A DNA stretch of 64,000 nucleotides from Sinohyriopsis cumingii (GCA_028554795.2 JAPYKE020000272.1:1-64000); one strand, 5' to 3'. Counted from the first letter of the stretch, positions 13,507 through 24,873 are shown. Notes: a model not told the origin generated them from the letters alone. Numbers and translations: made by a program.

Positions 13507-16500
13507 TTCTTAGTGTAAGAAACTCAGTTATCATGGTCGAATAATACCGCAAAGAAATTACAGAACCAAATAAATGGTGTCCTACATTTGTATCGTTTAC
13601 CATGCTTTCTTTATCTGTATGCGTTGTAACCTTAATTCTCTGTCTACCCATCTCTCAAAACGCAAGTGTCTCAAGGTGAAAGTATTACCCGTTTCTTCTA
13701 TCACCCAATGCGGGCGTGCATGCTTGTGTGTGTGTGTCAGATTTCACTTATACACATATCGTTTGTGCGAAAATTTAATAAGGACAATACATACAAAGAC
13801 ACAGAAACCATTGTTCTCAGTATTTCTGGAAGTCACATTTTGGGGCTACTAGATTGTAAAACATAATCTTCATGAGGTACCAAACCAATTACTTTCTTCG
13901 ATGGTCTTGTTGGTTCTGTCATCCTATCAGATTTACCACCAGTTCGTTTTCTTTCAACGTCTCAGTATCACTCTATAGTGGATGCAAATGGTGTTGGATA
14001 TGAAAAATGGACAATCATATCATCTTTGACATACCTAGGCAAATCTTCTACCAACGCATTTTGAAAAGTATTGAGTCACACGAATCGCTGTTGTTGCTTG
14101 GTGTCTGCTTTCTGCTTGGAAAAGTGTAATCGTTTTATACACTACTTGAACTCTATACATTTCACGGCTTAGGTGTAAGCCTCCAATTTCAATTGCATGG
14201 AAGTCAACATTTGCGTATCTATAATGTGACAATAATATTAAGGACCGAGCAAATTAATTTTGGGCTGAATCAGGACTATGTGTGTGTGTGTGAGGCGATA
14301 CGGTATGATGTTGGCCCTTTCTTTCTTCTAGTTCCTCACCGGAACAAATTCATCTTGATTGCAAAACTTTCGTTTGACTAGGTTTATTACGCAGCAGTTC
14401 CATATATCGGGTCAGTGTCTTAGAGTTCGAATATTCATTCAGTTTTCAAAGAGGCAAGAAGACAGAAGTATAACAGCAGATCGACCTGCTGGTCAACGAT
14501 TTGCCAAGAGTAATACGAAAACCTAATTCACAGGCAAAAGTGTTAAGAAAACTTAACCCTTCTGGACAATGACTTGATTAGGCTCATATGAATACACATG
14601 GCATTTCGATTTCCAACAGATCTGCTTAGGTAGAGAAGTTAGGACACAATCACATGATGCACTGATTGGATGACAAAACGAGAGACAGAGAGAACGAGAA
14701 AGAAAGCGAGTATAGACCCATTGGAAAATTGATATTGGTAAAGAAAGTGCATTCTATTAGATTTTTCTCTTATTAGTATGGCATTCTCTTATATTTATGG
14801 CATAGTTGTACCCCGAAACGTTGTTTAATTATATACATTGCCACATCGGCTATTGCCGAACGACTATATACATCTTTGTAAATTAGAACTAAGCTGCCTC
14901 CCGTCAAGAGTATGCCAGCCAAGGTTACCAAAAAATTATATTCACTGAGTAATGTGAACTATCATTCACAACGAAATATGCTGCATTTATCTTCTTCAGA
15001 TTTGTTAATAACTTAGGTAAAATTTTAATGAACAATATTCCAGTTTTTGTTAGACTAAAGTAAGAGAATAATCCGAACCTATTAAAATCCTACTTCTGAT
15101 ATTTATTTCTTGAAACCTAAAACGCGATTCCCTGAATTAGAAATTGTATCAACATACAAATTCCAAAGTGCATGTTGCCATCGAATTTTATGTCAAACGA
15201 TGATATAATAGCCAGTGTCGCCCTACAAAAGTGATTATCTTGTCAAAACTTGTAAATATGCATGAATGTGTATAGTGAGGTTTCTGATATGTTGTTTTGA
15301 ACTTGAGGGTTTAAAGTTCTGATCACGGTATATGCTTATTTATATCTCATGGAGAGGTCCAAAGAGGAAATACCCAGATCTGCTGTTATAAAATGCGCCT
15401 GCATATTAGGATCGATGCTGATGATTGCAGTAATTCATATAACAACAGACGTATCGTCAATATTACACTGAGCAGATCAACAACGTGCCCGTCTTGAAGA
15501 CAAGAGTAAAACGAATATGTATCAAACGATTATCATGAGCCGGAAGATACAAAGGTGTTGCGGGCGTCATCTGTATTAAATCACATGGTTCAACGGTTGG
15601 TAAAAACACAAACAGTATATATCCCTCAACATCTACGTCCGTCGGTTCAAACCAGCTTTCATAACTAACAGTGACAGCGTCACAAGTTAAATTCATCTGC
15701 GTTGTTGAGGTAATCGGTACCTGGTCAGAACTGATATCCCACATGCAAAAGTCGCGTCGTACCACAAATGCTTTTCATGTCAACCTAAAATTGATTTTTG
15801 TTCACTATCGTGCAATGTTAACCACATACGGTTTCGATTCTATTGCAATGATAGATCTGAGTGTAGAGTAATTTGCACGTATATAACTTTTAGAGTCTTT
15901 TCCGGTCTTAGTCTAGTATGTTCTTTGGTCGATTTTATGTTGTAGGCACCTGCAGAGGGTTTATTAGTATTCCAGATGGCACCGTTGTCTGATAAAAATA
16001 CAAATAAGTTATTCACTGGCAGACCAGCTAACGGTTGTGATAGGATATTAGTAAACGCGCAGTGAAGCAAACGCGATCTCTAGTGTGCGTGATTACCCAG
16101 CGGTAAGAGTTGCAGAAATATCACACTGAATTATGGCTTCGTTGATCAGATTGTAATGAAATTAGGTAACGCTCTGCGTTGTATTTATTACAAAATGTTG
16201 CATGGCGGCAGATATTTTGCGTAAAACGTACACTCAATCGTTTCATTATTCGCCATTGGTGTACGAACTTCGTTCGTCGTACACATCATCAATATGTTCA
16301 ACAAGTTCGTGATCAGTAATGTCTCTCTCCATGAGGCCATATGTAGCCAGTATCTGACAAATCGTTAATAATTTCGGGTGCGTTTATCAGCAAGGTCGTT
16401 AACGTCACATAGTCCCTTCCCTTTGGTTACTGCTCTGGTGTGAATGCAGCAGGTCTTTGGTCTGGTTGTGCTTTCCGTGCAATTTATTTCATGTAACTTT

Positions 16501-17332
16501 TCGTAAGTTCAGCAACTTGCTTTATGGGGATAATTAGCGGTGTAAATGTTTGTTTTAAACTGGCTGTGATGTCTTCTTATGCAGTCTCTTGTAACTATAA
16601 TATATATTTGACGTTTGTCGACATACTATATCATTCTAAATGAATTCATGGTGTTCACAAGGCGCTTCACTGCATCGCTTTCCAAAGGCTTTTTTGACAT
16701 CCTGGAAGATGTCATTAATTGATTTTTATTGTTAAATTGCTGTGTCAGACTCATTCGTGTCCAACCAGCTCGGTATGTACCTCTACATATTTCAGTTACC
16801 TTGACGGTGAGAAAAGTGTATGGATCCTTTGTGATCCGCGCAAACATATCACGAAATTCATTCATCTGCTGCAGAGTTGGGTGGAATAATACCAAGTCCA
16901 ACGAATATTTCCAGGACTATGCGCGTCGATGCCAGAATATATCATCAACATACAGTTGTCACGATTAAGTTATGTAGATGTGCGTATCGCTGAATCAAAC
17001 AAATCAAGTCTGTGCTTTTATGCCGACAACTTGTGCAGGAGTGACCTGGTGCACAAGCATCACATTGTCGTATTACTGTAAGACTGGTTTGTATTATATT
17101 CAAATCGTCAATGGTAGATGCTTCAGCAATGCTGTGAACGGCACCACGTCCACCATGAATGATCTTTCTAGATTCAAAGGCCTAGTCAAAAATGGATATT
17201 TCAAACCTGTCTTGCTCATTATCACGGACAAGGTCGACTGGAATTCTTTTGCTCAGATTCCCGTGGTTATTCCCAACAATGAATTGTTCAAGAGCTTGAC
17301 AAAGCCCTTCTCAATGTCATTAGTGTCCATTG

Positions 17333-18517
17333 CTATCGGATCCTTTTCTGGATATACAGCTCCACGTAGGGATACAGCGAACACACGTCCAAGTATTTCA
17401 TTTCTTCTCCTTTCTCTTCGTCGGCTTGGTACAGCAAACAGGTGGCATTGGTCCTTCCTCCGTACAAACTATCCCTCGGGTTCAGCGGGTCCATGAACTG
17501 GTAACTTTCCACGAGGCGTTTAAACTCGGGATCGGTTTTCAAACGGTGATCGTATTCGTGTTCCCACATTTCCACCACTTGGTATCCTTCCTGTTCTAAC
17601 ATTAGGCGTCGCTGACAAGTGGCCTCGTACAAGTCTTCCATGGTTCGTTGTAAAAACTGATTTTTAGTGCCACGGTCATGGTAACAGACGGGACATCCGT
17701 GAAATAAGCAACCGTTAAACTCGTACACGATCTTGGGGTTTTCTAAGTCCCAGCCATCGACCGAATGCGTTCCGATGGTCTTTTCGCCTCCTCCGTTGCG
17801 GGCATGCTGAATCCATTTGTCTTCCTTGTCGCACAAGTAATGTAACCAGCGTAGGGCTTTGACCGAGTATTGACGTTTGACATAGTTGCTCGTTTGAGGA
17901 CTGATGACAGCCACGGTGTTTTCAGGCATGAATCGTTGCCGGTACACTAAGGAACATGCTTTGGCAATGGTGCAAGCTTCTTTCAAAGGATCGACCCCTC
18001 CGTGTTCCATGAACAGTTCTCGAAATTTTCCACAGCAACGTCGTAAAATGTCCACGTCGGAACGACAATACTTTAACATTTCTTCCTGAAAGTCGAAGGG
18101 GTCCGAGGCGTGAGCCTGATACCAAGCGTAGAAAGCTTCTCGTTGTTCGGTACGCATGTTGTCAGGGTCGTAATAGTGAGCCTCAGGCAAATGGGGTAGA
18201 ACGGCGTGTTGACTGGCTTCCGTATTGAAAAAGTGTGGAAAGTACCCTTTAGCGTAATTATTGTGACTACCAATCACATTTCTGGAGAAGTTCCCTATAA
18301 CAGGAATACATAAAACATTTTTCAGCACAAGAGAGGACATATTTGGCGGCCAGCATACAAGGTGGAGGAAGAACCCGTAAAAGAAACCTACCCACGAGAA
18401 GCTACTTGTAACCTGTCTCACATATCCACATCGGTTGAATCGGAGACTCGAACCCACGAAAACAGAGTTGAGGCGGCAGTGATCCGTAACGATGAGCACT
18501 TTAGACCACTTGGCCAC
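17333..18517 (-). pseudogene. Type B DNA polymerase fossil, unit 3 copy
   Basis: Short class (394 codons); motif A is retained. Residue 250 is Gly rather than Ala, a substitution shared only with unit 6. Confidence 0.78.
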
Positions 18518-18526
18518 TCTCGGCCC
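18297..18526 (-). mobile_element. tRNA-derived SINE, unit 3 copy
   Basis: A box 18506-18516, B box 18443-18454; no difference from the reference was seen. Confidence 0.7.
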
Positions 18527-19192
18527 AGAGAGAGAGAGAGAGAGAGAGAGTGTGTGTGTGTGTTATACCATTTTTAAACACATCACGACATTTAGGTTAG
18601 TGTGTTTTCGTTTCTCCTTACGAAATTAGACAAACATCTATAATTACTCCTAGGGGAAAAACACGATTGTAAAGTATCACAAGAATGAAGTGGAGACTAA
18701 TTTGATTACAAAATGTCCGCAGAATAGTACACTCAAGCATGCAGTAATGTAATTTGCAATTAGGTTGACGCAATTTCCATGCGATCGCCCATGGTACGAT
18801 TATTCGTGCGTTAGTTGTATTGTTTGAAAAGGGACTAGTGTCAAATACAAAAATGCGTTTGATTTTCACTCTCCGCGAATAACAACTGAAACAACTGGAA
18901 GATATCGATTAGCCAATGAAGTCAAGAACTAATGCATTGCTCAGCTAGGCGAAATTTTGTCAGGCCTATGTGTTACCAACAACATCTGACGCAAGGTTCA
19001 CAGCAGAAAAGTGATTGCCAACTGCTGAGAGTGTGCTCTACTCGTGGACAAGTTATACGTACCAATATTACCAAAGCACACGTTTGTGGAAGAACGAAAT
19101 GATCTGACATTTGTCTTCAAATAGTGGTCTTGGAACATAAATGTTACATTCAAAATTACCATTCGAGAACTTAGTGCGAATGCAAACGACCG

Positions 19193-19861
19193 GCATTCAC
19201 ATTCCTAATTTCTGCGTGGCTGATCAAGCGTACGAGAAGTGTATCAAAGAATCACTCTTTTGTCATTGCCTTCACTGTAGCAAGATTCCTGGATGATGTG
19301 AAAAATCTACTGATGAATTATTATTACCCTATCGATGAAACCTAGAGTCAAACATGCATCGATCGGTACGGAGATTGACATCGCTATGTCATGGTGATGG
19401 CTCACATTTTCTACGGATAAGATGTAAAAATTCCTCTGAATACTATACAGAATAAGGTGCCGATTGCTCTAAAGTCCTCTTGAACGGAGCCAAAATCATC
19501 TTCATGCAATTGGGACATGTACAGTTTAAAGATCACATGAGATATTTAGCAGTGCCTTTGAGTCGAATGCCTAAAACCTTTGGAATGACAGAAAAAGCCA
19601 ATCAACACGCCGTCCGGCCACATTTCTCTCATGATCACTATTACGAACCCGACAATATCCGCACCGAACAACGACAAGCTTTCTACGCTTGGCACTGCTC
19701 ATACGCTTTGGACGCCTTTGAAAGTTCAGGAAGAAATGTTAAAGTATTGTCGCTACGATCTGGACATTGTAGGGCGTTGCTCTGGAAAATTTCGAGAACT
19801 CTTCGTGGAGCACGGTGGGATCGACCCCTTCGCGGAAGCCTATACCATCGACAAAGCGTGA
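19193..19861 (+). pseudogene. Second type B DNA polymerase fossil, N-terminal/exonuclease part, opposite strand (reference copy, unit 4)
   Basis: Pieces matching the front half of the same polymerase family. A HIPNFCVADQAYEKC stretch with nearby cysteine pairs (from about 19197) resembles the conserved N-terminal IPN..C..C segment. An exonuclease part carrying PLSRMPKTFGMTE and HYYEPDNIRTEQRQAFYAW lies at about 19480-19730, and a stretch carrying YCRYDLDIV and GKFRELFVEHGGIDPF follows to 19861. The fossil is broken, with roughly three or four breaks. From HYYEPDN onward it parallels the minus-strand fossil at roughly 80 percent nucleotide identity by eye, so the two come from related but distinct element copies, or from one old duplication. 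No palm-domain motif is visible here. Confidence 0.75.
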
Positions 19862-19956
19862 TTCTTAGTGTAAGAAACTCAGTTATCATGGTCGAATAAT
19901 ACCGCAAAGAAATTACAGAACCAAATAAATGGTGTCCTACATTTGTATCGTTTACC

Positions 19957-20034
19957 ATGCTTTCTTTATCTGTATGCGTTGTAACCTTAATTCTCTGTCT
20001 ACCCATCTCTCAAAACGCAAGTGTCTCAAGGTGA
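19957..20034 (+). other. Signal-peptide-like mini reading frame with donor-like GT (unit 4)
   Basis: A 25-codon frame opening MLSLSVCVVTLILCLPIS and ending QNASVSR before a stop. The ATG sits in TTTACCATGC, a fair eukaryotic start context. A hydrophobic core of about 15 residues and a small-residue end (QNA) give it the shape of a secretory signal peptide. The sequence CTCAAG/GTGAAAGT at 20025-20038 resembles a splice donor, so this could be a first coding exon. No downstream partner exon was recognised, and it may be chance in AT-rich DNA. The frame recurs at the same place in every unit. Confidence 0.2.
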
Positions 20035-20520
20035 AAGTATTACCCGTTTCTTCTATCACCCAATGCGGGCGTGCATGCTTGTGTGTGTGTGTCAGATTTC
20101 ACTTATACACATATCGTTTGTGCGAAAATTTAATAAGGACAATACATACAAAGACACAGAAACCATTGTTCTCAGTATTTCTGGAAGTCACATTTTGGGG
20201 CTACTAGATTGTAAAACATAATCTTCATGAGGTACCAAACCAATTACTTTCTTCGATGGTCTTGTTGGTTCTGTCATCCTATCAGATTTACCACCAGTTC
20301 GTTTTCTTTCAACGTCTCAGTATCACTCTATAGTGGATGCAAATGGTGTTGGATATGAAAAATGGACAATCATATCATCTTTGACATACCTAGGCAAATC
20401 TTCTACCAACGCATTTTGAAAAGTATTGAGTCACACGAATCGCTGTTGTTGCTTGGTGTCTGCTTTCTGCTTGGAAAAGTGTAATCGTTTTATACACTAC
20501 TTGAACTCTATACATTTCAC

Positions 20521-20536
20521 GGCTTAGGTGTAAGCC
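20521..20536. other. Perfect hairpin, 6-bp stem
   Basis: GGCTTA-GGTG-TAAGCC. It occurs in units 2 to 9; in unit 1 a base is absent and in unit 10 the base before TTA differs (cagctta), so the stem is not strictly preserved. Confidence 0.6.
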
Positions 20537-20896
20537 TCCAATTTCAATTGCATGGAAGTCAACATTTGCGTATCTATAATGTGACAATAATATTAAGGAC
20601 CGAGCAAATTAATTTTGGGCTGAATCAGGACTATGTGTGTGTGTGTGAGGCGATACGGTATGATGTTGGCCCTTTCTTTCTTCTAGTTCCTCACCGGAAC
20701 AAATTCATCTTGATTGCAAAACTTTCGTTTGACTAGGTTTATTACGCAGCAGTTCCATATATCGGGTCAGTGTCTTAGAGTTCGAATATTCATTCAGTTT
20801 TCAAAGAGGCAAGAAGACAGAAGTATAACAGCAGATCGACCTGCTGGTCAACGATTTGCCAAGAGTAATACGAAAACCTAATTCACAGGCAAAAGT

Positions 20897-20912
20897 GTTA
20901 AGAAAACTTAAC
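20897..20912. other. Perfect hairpin, 6-bp stem with A4 loop
   Basis: GTTAAG-AAAA-CTTAAC. Present in all ten units. No function can be assigned; it is not followed by a T run that would suggest a polymerase III stop on this strand. Confidence 0.55.
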
Positions 20913-21817
20913 CCTTCTGGACAATGACTTGATTAGGCTCATATGAATACACATGGCATTTCGATTTCCAACAGATCTGCTTAGGTAGAGAAGTTAGGAC
21001 ACAATCACATGATGCACTGATTGGATGACAAAACGAGAGACAGAGAGAACGAGAAAGAAAGCGAGTATAGACCCATTGGAAAATTGATATTGGTAAAGAA
21101 AGTGCATTCTATTAGATTTTTCTCTTATTAGTATGGCATTCTCTTATATTTATGGCATAGTTGTACCCCGAAACGTTGTTTAATTATATACATTGCCACA
21201 TCGGCTATTGCCGAACGACTATATACATCTTTGTAAATTAGAACTAAGCTGCCTCCCGTCAAGAGTATGCCAGCCAAGGTTACCAAAAAATTATATTCAC
21301 TGAGTAATGTGAACTATCATTCACAACGAAATATGCTGCATTTATCTTCTTCAGATTTGTTAATAACTTAGGTAAAATTTTAATGAACAATATTCCAGTT
21401 TTTGTTAGACTAAAGTAAGAGAATAATCCGAACCTATTAAAATCCTACTTCTGATATTTATTTCTTGAAACCTAAAACGCGATTCCCTGAATTAGAAATT
21501 GTATCAACATACAAATTCCAAAGTGCATGTTGCCATCGAATTTTATGTCAAACGATGATATAATAGCCAGTGTCGCCCTACAAAAGTGATTATCTTGTCA
21601 AAACTTGTAAATATGCATGAATGTGTATAGTGAGGTTTCTGATATGTTGTTTTGAACTTGAGGGTTTAAAGTTCTGATCACGGTATATGCTTATTTATAT
21701 CTCATGGAGAGGTCCAAAGAGGAAATACCCAGATCTGCTGTTATAAAATGCGCCTGCATATTAGGATCGATGCTGATGATTGCAGTAATTCATATAACAA
21801 CAGACGTATCGTCAATA

Positions 21818-22120
21818 TTACACTGAGCAGATCAACAACGTGCCCGTCTTGAAGACAAGAGTAAAACGAATATGTATCAAACGATTATCATGAGCCGGAA
21901 GATACAAAGGTGTTGCGGGCGTCATCTGTATTAAATCACATGGTTCAACGGTTGGTAAAAACACAAACAGTATATATCCCTCAACATCTACGTCCGTCGG
22001 TTCAAACCAGCTTTCATAACTAACAGTGACAGCGTCACAAGTTAAATTCATCTGCGTTGTTGAGGTAATCGGTACCTGGTCAGAACTGATATCCCACATG
22101 CAAAAGTCGCGTCGTACCAC
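21818..22120 (-). CDS. Unassigned 100-codon frame, coding-like composition (unit 4)
   Basis: Translation is rich in alternating polar and beta-prone residues (TTQMNLTCDAVTVSYESWF, then DVEGYILFVFLPTVEPCD) and looks more protein-like than neighbouring frames. It opens at a GTG and has no clear ATG context, so it may be an internal piece of a longer ancestral gene. It lies on the same strand as the polymerase fossil, about 1.5 kb downstream of it, so it could derive from another gene of the same element, but I recognise no family. Equivalent frames lie at 2747-3049, 15463-15765, 28174-28476, 34530-34832, 40885-41187, 47241-47543, 53597-53899 and 59952-60254; it is interrupted in unit 2. Confidence 0.3.
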   Translation of the reverse strand: MVRRDFCMWDISSDQVPITSTTQMNLTCDAVTVSYESWFEPTDVDVEGYILFVFLPTVEPCDLIQMTPATPLYLPAHDNRLIHIRFTLVFKTGTLLICSV

Positions 22121-22194
22121 AAATGCTTTTCATGTCAACCTAAAATTGATTTTTGTTCACTATCGTGCAATGTTAACCACATACGGTTTCGATT

Positions 22195-22425
22195 CTATTG
22201 CAATGATAGATCTGAGTGTAGAGTAATTTGCACGTATATAACTTTTAGAGTCTTTTCCGGTCTTAGTCTAGTATGTTCTTTGGTCGATTTTATGTTGTAG
22301 GCACCTGCAGAGGGTTTATTAGTATTCCAGATGGCACCGTTGTCTGATAAAAATACAAATAAGTTATTCACTGGCAGACCAGCTAACGGTTGTGATAGGA
22401 TATTAGTAAACGCGCAGTGAAGCAA
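22195..22425 (-). CDS. Unassigned 76-codon frame (unit 4)
   Basis: Contains NILSQPLAGLPVNNLFVF and SDNGAIWNTNKPSAGAYN. Same strand as, and just upstream of, the 100-codon frame. No family recognised. Copies lie at 9487-9717, 15840-16070, 28551-28781, 34907-35137, 41262-41492, 47618-47848, 53974-54204 and 60329-60559, with a variant at 3089-3355. It may be another remnant of the element that left the polymerase fossil. Confidence 0.25.
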   Translation of the reverse strand: MLHCAFTNILSQPLAGLPVNNLFVFLSDNGAIWNTNKPSAGAYNIKSTKEHTRLRPEKTLKVIYVQITLHSDLSLQ

Positions 22426-22980
22426 ACGCGATCTCTAGTGTGCGTGATTACCCAGCGGTAAGAGTTGCAGAAATATCACACTGAATTATGGCTTCGTTGA
22501 TCAGATTGTAATGAAATTAGGTAACGCTCTGCGTTGTATTTATTACAAAATGTTGCATGGCGGCAGATATTTTGCGTAAAACGTACACTCAATCGTTTCA
22601 TTATTCGCCATTGGTGTACGAACTTCGTTCGTCGTACACATCATCAATATGTTCAACAAGTTCGTGATCAGTAATGTCTCTCTCCATGAGGCCATATGTA
22701 GCCAGTATCTGACAAATCGTTAATAATTTCGGGTGCGTTTATCAGCAAGGTCGTTAACGTCACATAGTCCCTTCCCTTTGGTTACTGCTCTGGTGTGAAT
22801 GCAGCAGGTCTTTGGTCTGGTTGTGCTTTCCGTGCAATTTATTTCATGTAACTTTTCGTAAGTTCAGCAACTTGCTTTATGGGGATAATTAGCGGTGTAA
22901 ATGTTTGTTTTAAACTGGCTGTGATGTCTTCTTATGCAGTCTCTTGTAACTATAATATATATTTGACGTTTGTCGACATA
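22426..22980. other. Stretch with a strong hairpin and no recognisable gene (unit 4)
   Basis: Several short minus-strand frames here look mildly protein-like but none is long enough or familiar enough to name. The perfect inverted repeat at 22614-22639 is the only distinct structure. Confidence 0.5.
22614..22639. other. Perfect 8-bp inverted repeat hairpin
   Basis: GTGTACGA, a ten-base loop (ACTTCGTTCG), then TCGTACAC. The loop can alternatively pair CGAAC with GTTCG, so two competing folds exist. It is present in all ten units, for example 3544-3569 and 9906-9931. Confidence 0.7.
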
Positions 22981-23256
22981 CTATATCATTCTAAATGAAT
23001 TCATGGTGTTCACAAGGCGCTTCACTGCATCGCTTTCCAAAGGCTTTTTTGACATCCTGGAAGATGTCATTAATTGATTTTTATTGTTAAATTGCTGTGT
23101 CAGACTCATTCGTGTCCAACCAGCTCGGTATGTACCTCTACATATTTCAGTTACCTTGACGGTGAGAAAAGTGTATGGATCCTTTGTGATCCGCGCAAAC
23201 ATATCACGAAATTCATTCATCTGCTGCAGAGTTGGGTGGAATAATACCAAGTCCAA
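22981..23256 (-). pseudogene. Possible additional type B polymerase scrap (unit 4)
   Basis: A 91-codon frame with FRDMFARITKDPYTFLTV and ICRGTYRAGW. The spacing and residues resemble the segment after exonuclease motif III in this polymerase family (compare FRELFMEHGGVDPLKE in the nearby fossil), but the match is weak and it is not the sequence expected next in order. It may come from a different, more divergent element copy. The fragment is broken. Copies lie at 3911-4186, 10271-10546, 16626-16901, 29337-29612, 35693-35968, 42048-42323, 48404-48679, 54760-55035 and 61115-61390. Confidence 0.35.
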
Positions 23257-23607
23257 CGAATATTTCCAGGACTATGCGCGTCGATGCCAGAATATATCAT
23301 CAACATACAGTTGTCACGATTAAGTTATGTAGATGTGCGTATCGCTGAATCAAACAAATCAAGTCTGTGCTTTTATGCCGACAACTTGTGCAGGAGTGAC
23401 CTGGTGCACAAGCATCACATTGTCGTATTACTGTAAGACTGGTTTGTATTATATTCAAATCGTCAATGGTAGATGCTTCAGCAATGCTGTGAACGGCACC
23501 ACGTCCACCATGAATGATCTTTCTAGATTCAAAGGCCTAGTCAAAAATGGATATTTCAAACCTGTCTTGCTCATTATCACGGACAAGGTCGACTGGAATT
23601 CTTTTGC

Positions 23608-24873
23608 TCAGATTCCCGTGGTTATTCCCAACAATGAATTGTTCAAGAGCTTGACAAAGCCCTTCTCAATGTCATTAGTGTCCATTGCTATCGGATCCTT
23701 TTTCTGGATATACAGCTCCACGTAGGGATACAGCGAACACACGTCCAAGTATTTCATTTCTTCTCCTTTCTCTTCGTCGGCTTGGTACAGCAAACAGGTG
23801 GCATTGGTCCTTCCTCCGTACAAACTATCCCTCGGGTTCAGCGGGTCCATGAACTGGTAACTTTCCACGAGGCGTTTAAACTCGGGATCGGTTTTCAAAC
23901 GGTGATCGTATTCGTGTTCCCACATTTCCACCACTTGGTATCCTTCCTGTTCTAACATTAGGCGTCGCTGACAAGTGGCCTCGTACAAGTCTTCCATGGT
24001 TCGTTGTAAAAACTGATTTTTAGTGCCACGGTCATGGTAACAGACGGGACATCCGTGAAATAAGCAACCGTTAAACTCGTACACGATCTTGGGGTTTTCT
24101 AAGTCCCAGCCATCGACCGAATGCGTTGCGATGGTCTTTTCGCCTCCTCCGTTGCGGGCATGCTGAATCCATTTGTCTTCCTTGTCGCACAAGTAATGTA
24201 ACCAGCGTAGGGCTTTGACCGAGTATTGACGTTTGACATAGTTGCTCGTTTGAGGACTGATGACAGCCACGGTGTTTTCAGGCATGAATCGTTGCCGGTA
24301 CACTAAGGAACACGCTTTGGCAATGGTGCAAGCTTCTTTCAAAGGATCGACCCCTCCGTGTTCCATGAACAGTTCTCGAAATTTTCCACAGCAACGTCGT
24401 AAAATGTCCACGTCGGAACGACAATACTTTAACATTTCTTCCTGAAAGTCGAAGGGGTCCGAGGCGTGAGCCTGATACCAAGCGTAGAAAGCTTCTCGTT
24501 GTTCGGTACGCATGTTGTCAGGGTCGTAATAGTGAGCCTCAGGCAAATGGGGTAGAACGGCGTGTTGACTGGCTTCCGTATTGAAAAAGTGTGGAAAGTA
24601 CCCTTTAGCGTAATTATTGTGACTACCAATCACATTTCTGGAGAAGTTCCCTATAACAGGAATACATAAAACATTTTTCAGCACAAGAGAGGACATATTT
24701 GGCGGCCAGCATACAAGGTGGAGGAAGAACCCGTAAAAGAAACCTACCCACGAGAAGCTACTTGTAACCTGTCTCACATATCCACATCGGTTGAATCGGA
24801 GACTCGAACCCACGAAAACAGAGTTGAGGCGGCAGTGATCCGTAACGATGAGCACTTTAGACCACTTGGCCAC
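23608..24873 (-). pseudogene. Polinton/Maverick-type family B DNA polymerase fossil (reference copy, unit 4)
   Basis: A 421-codon frame. Residues 1 to about 75 come from the SINE described separately, so its ATG is not the polymerase's own start. Polymerase similarity begins near residue 88 (AKGYFPHFFN). Visible parts are exonuclease motif III YCRSD at 150-154, a Vsr/endonuclease-like insert around VYEFNGCLFHGCPVCY at 264-279, palm motif A DVCSLYP at 377-383, and a motif B-like KLLNNSLLG at 408-416. This order is characteristic of protein-primed type B polymerases of metazoan Polintons and adinto-like elements, which replicate linear element DNA. The fossil is broken: only the middle of the enzyme reads cleanly, and weaker polymerase-like sequence continues for a few hundred bases toward lower coordinates with several breaks. 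It is old relative to the array, since all units carry the same decayed state. An adintovirus relative cannot be excluded. Confidence 0.8.

Larger units (their letters stand above)
12715..19069 (+). repeat. Tandem array unit 3
   Basis: 6,355 bp. First unit without the indel noise of units 1 and 2. It shares two substitutions with unit 6 only (gcgttccgatgg near 17767 and aacatgctttgg near 17954). From here to unit 8 the marker gctcagctagg (near 18940) replaces gctcaactagg of units 1, 2, 9 and 10. Confidence 0.96.
20035..21817. other. Gene-poor stretch of the reference unit
   Basis: No gene was recognised in 1.8 kb. It contains short TG runs (near 20081 and 20634), two small perfect hairpins (20521-20536 and 20897-20912), a purine-rich tract (about 21031-21068) and an unassigned 65-codon minus-strand frame at 20390-20587 with no familiar motif. 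The corresponding stretch of every other unit is equivalent. Confidence 0.6.

Noticed and set aside
16978-17496. Plus-strand frame of 172 codons (equivalents at 36045-36563 and 55112-55630; 130 codons in most other units)
   Set aside because: It lies antisense to the minus-strand polymerase fossil, changes length with that fossil's class and has no recognisable domain. It is a shadow frame.
19683-20006. 107-codon minus-strand frame opposite the plus-strand polymerase fragment (repeated in other units)
   Set aside because: Arginine-rich translation of the antisense strand of a recognisable polymerase fragment; a shadow frame.
19957-20034. Secreted peptide toxin precursor, suggested by the signal-peptide-like start
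   Set aside because: There is no propeptide and no downstream cysteine framework in any frame within reach, so only the signal-like shape is kept as an observation.
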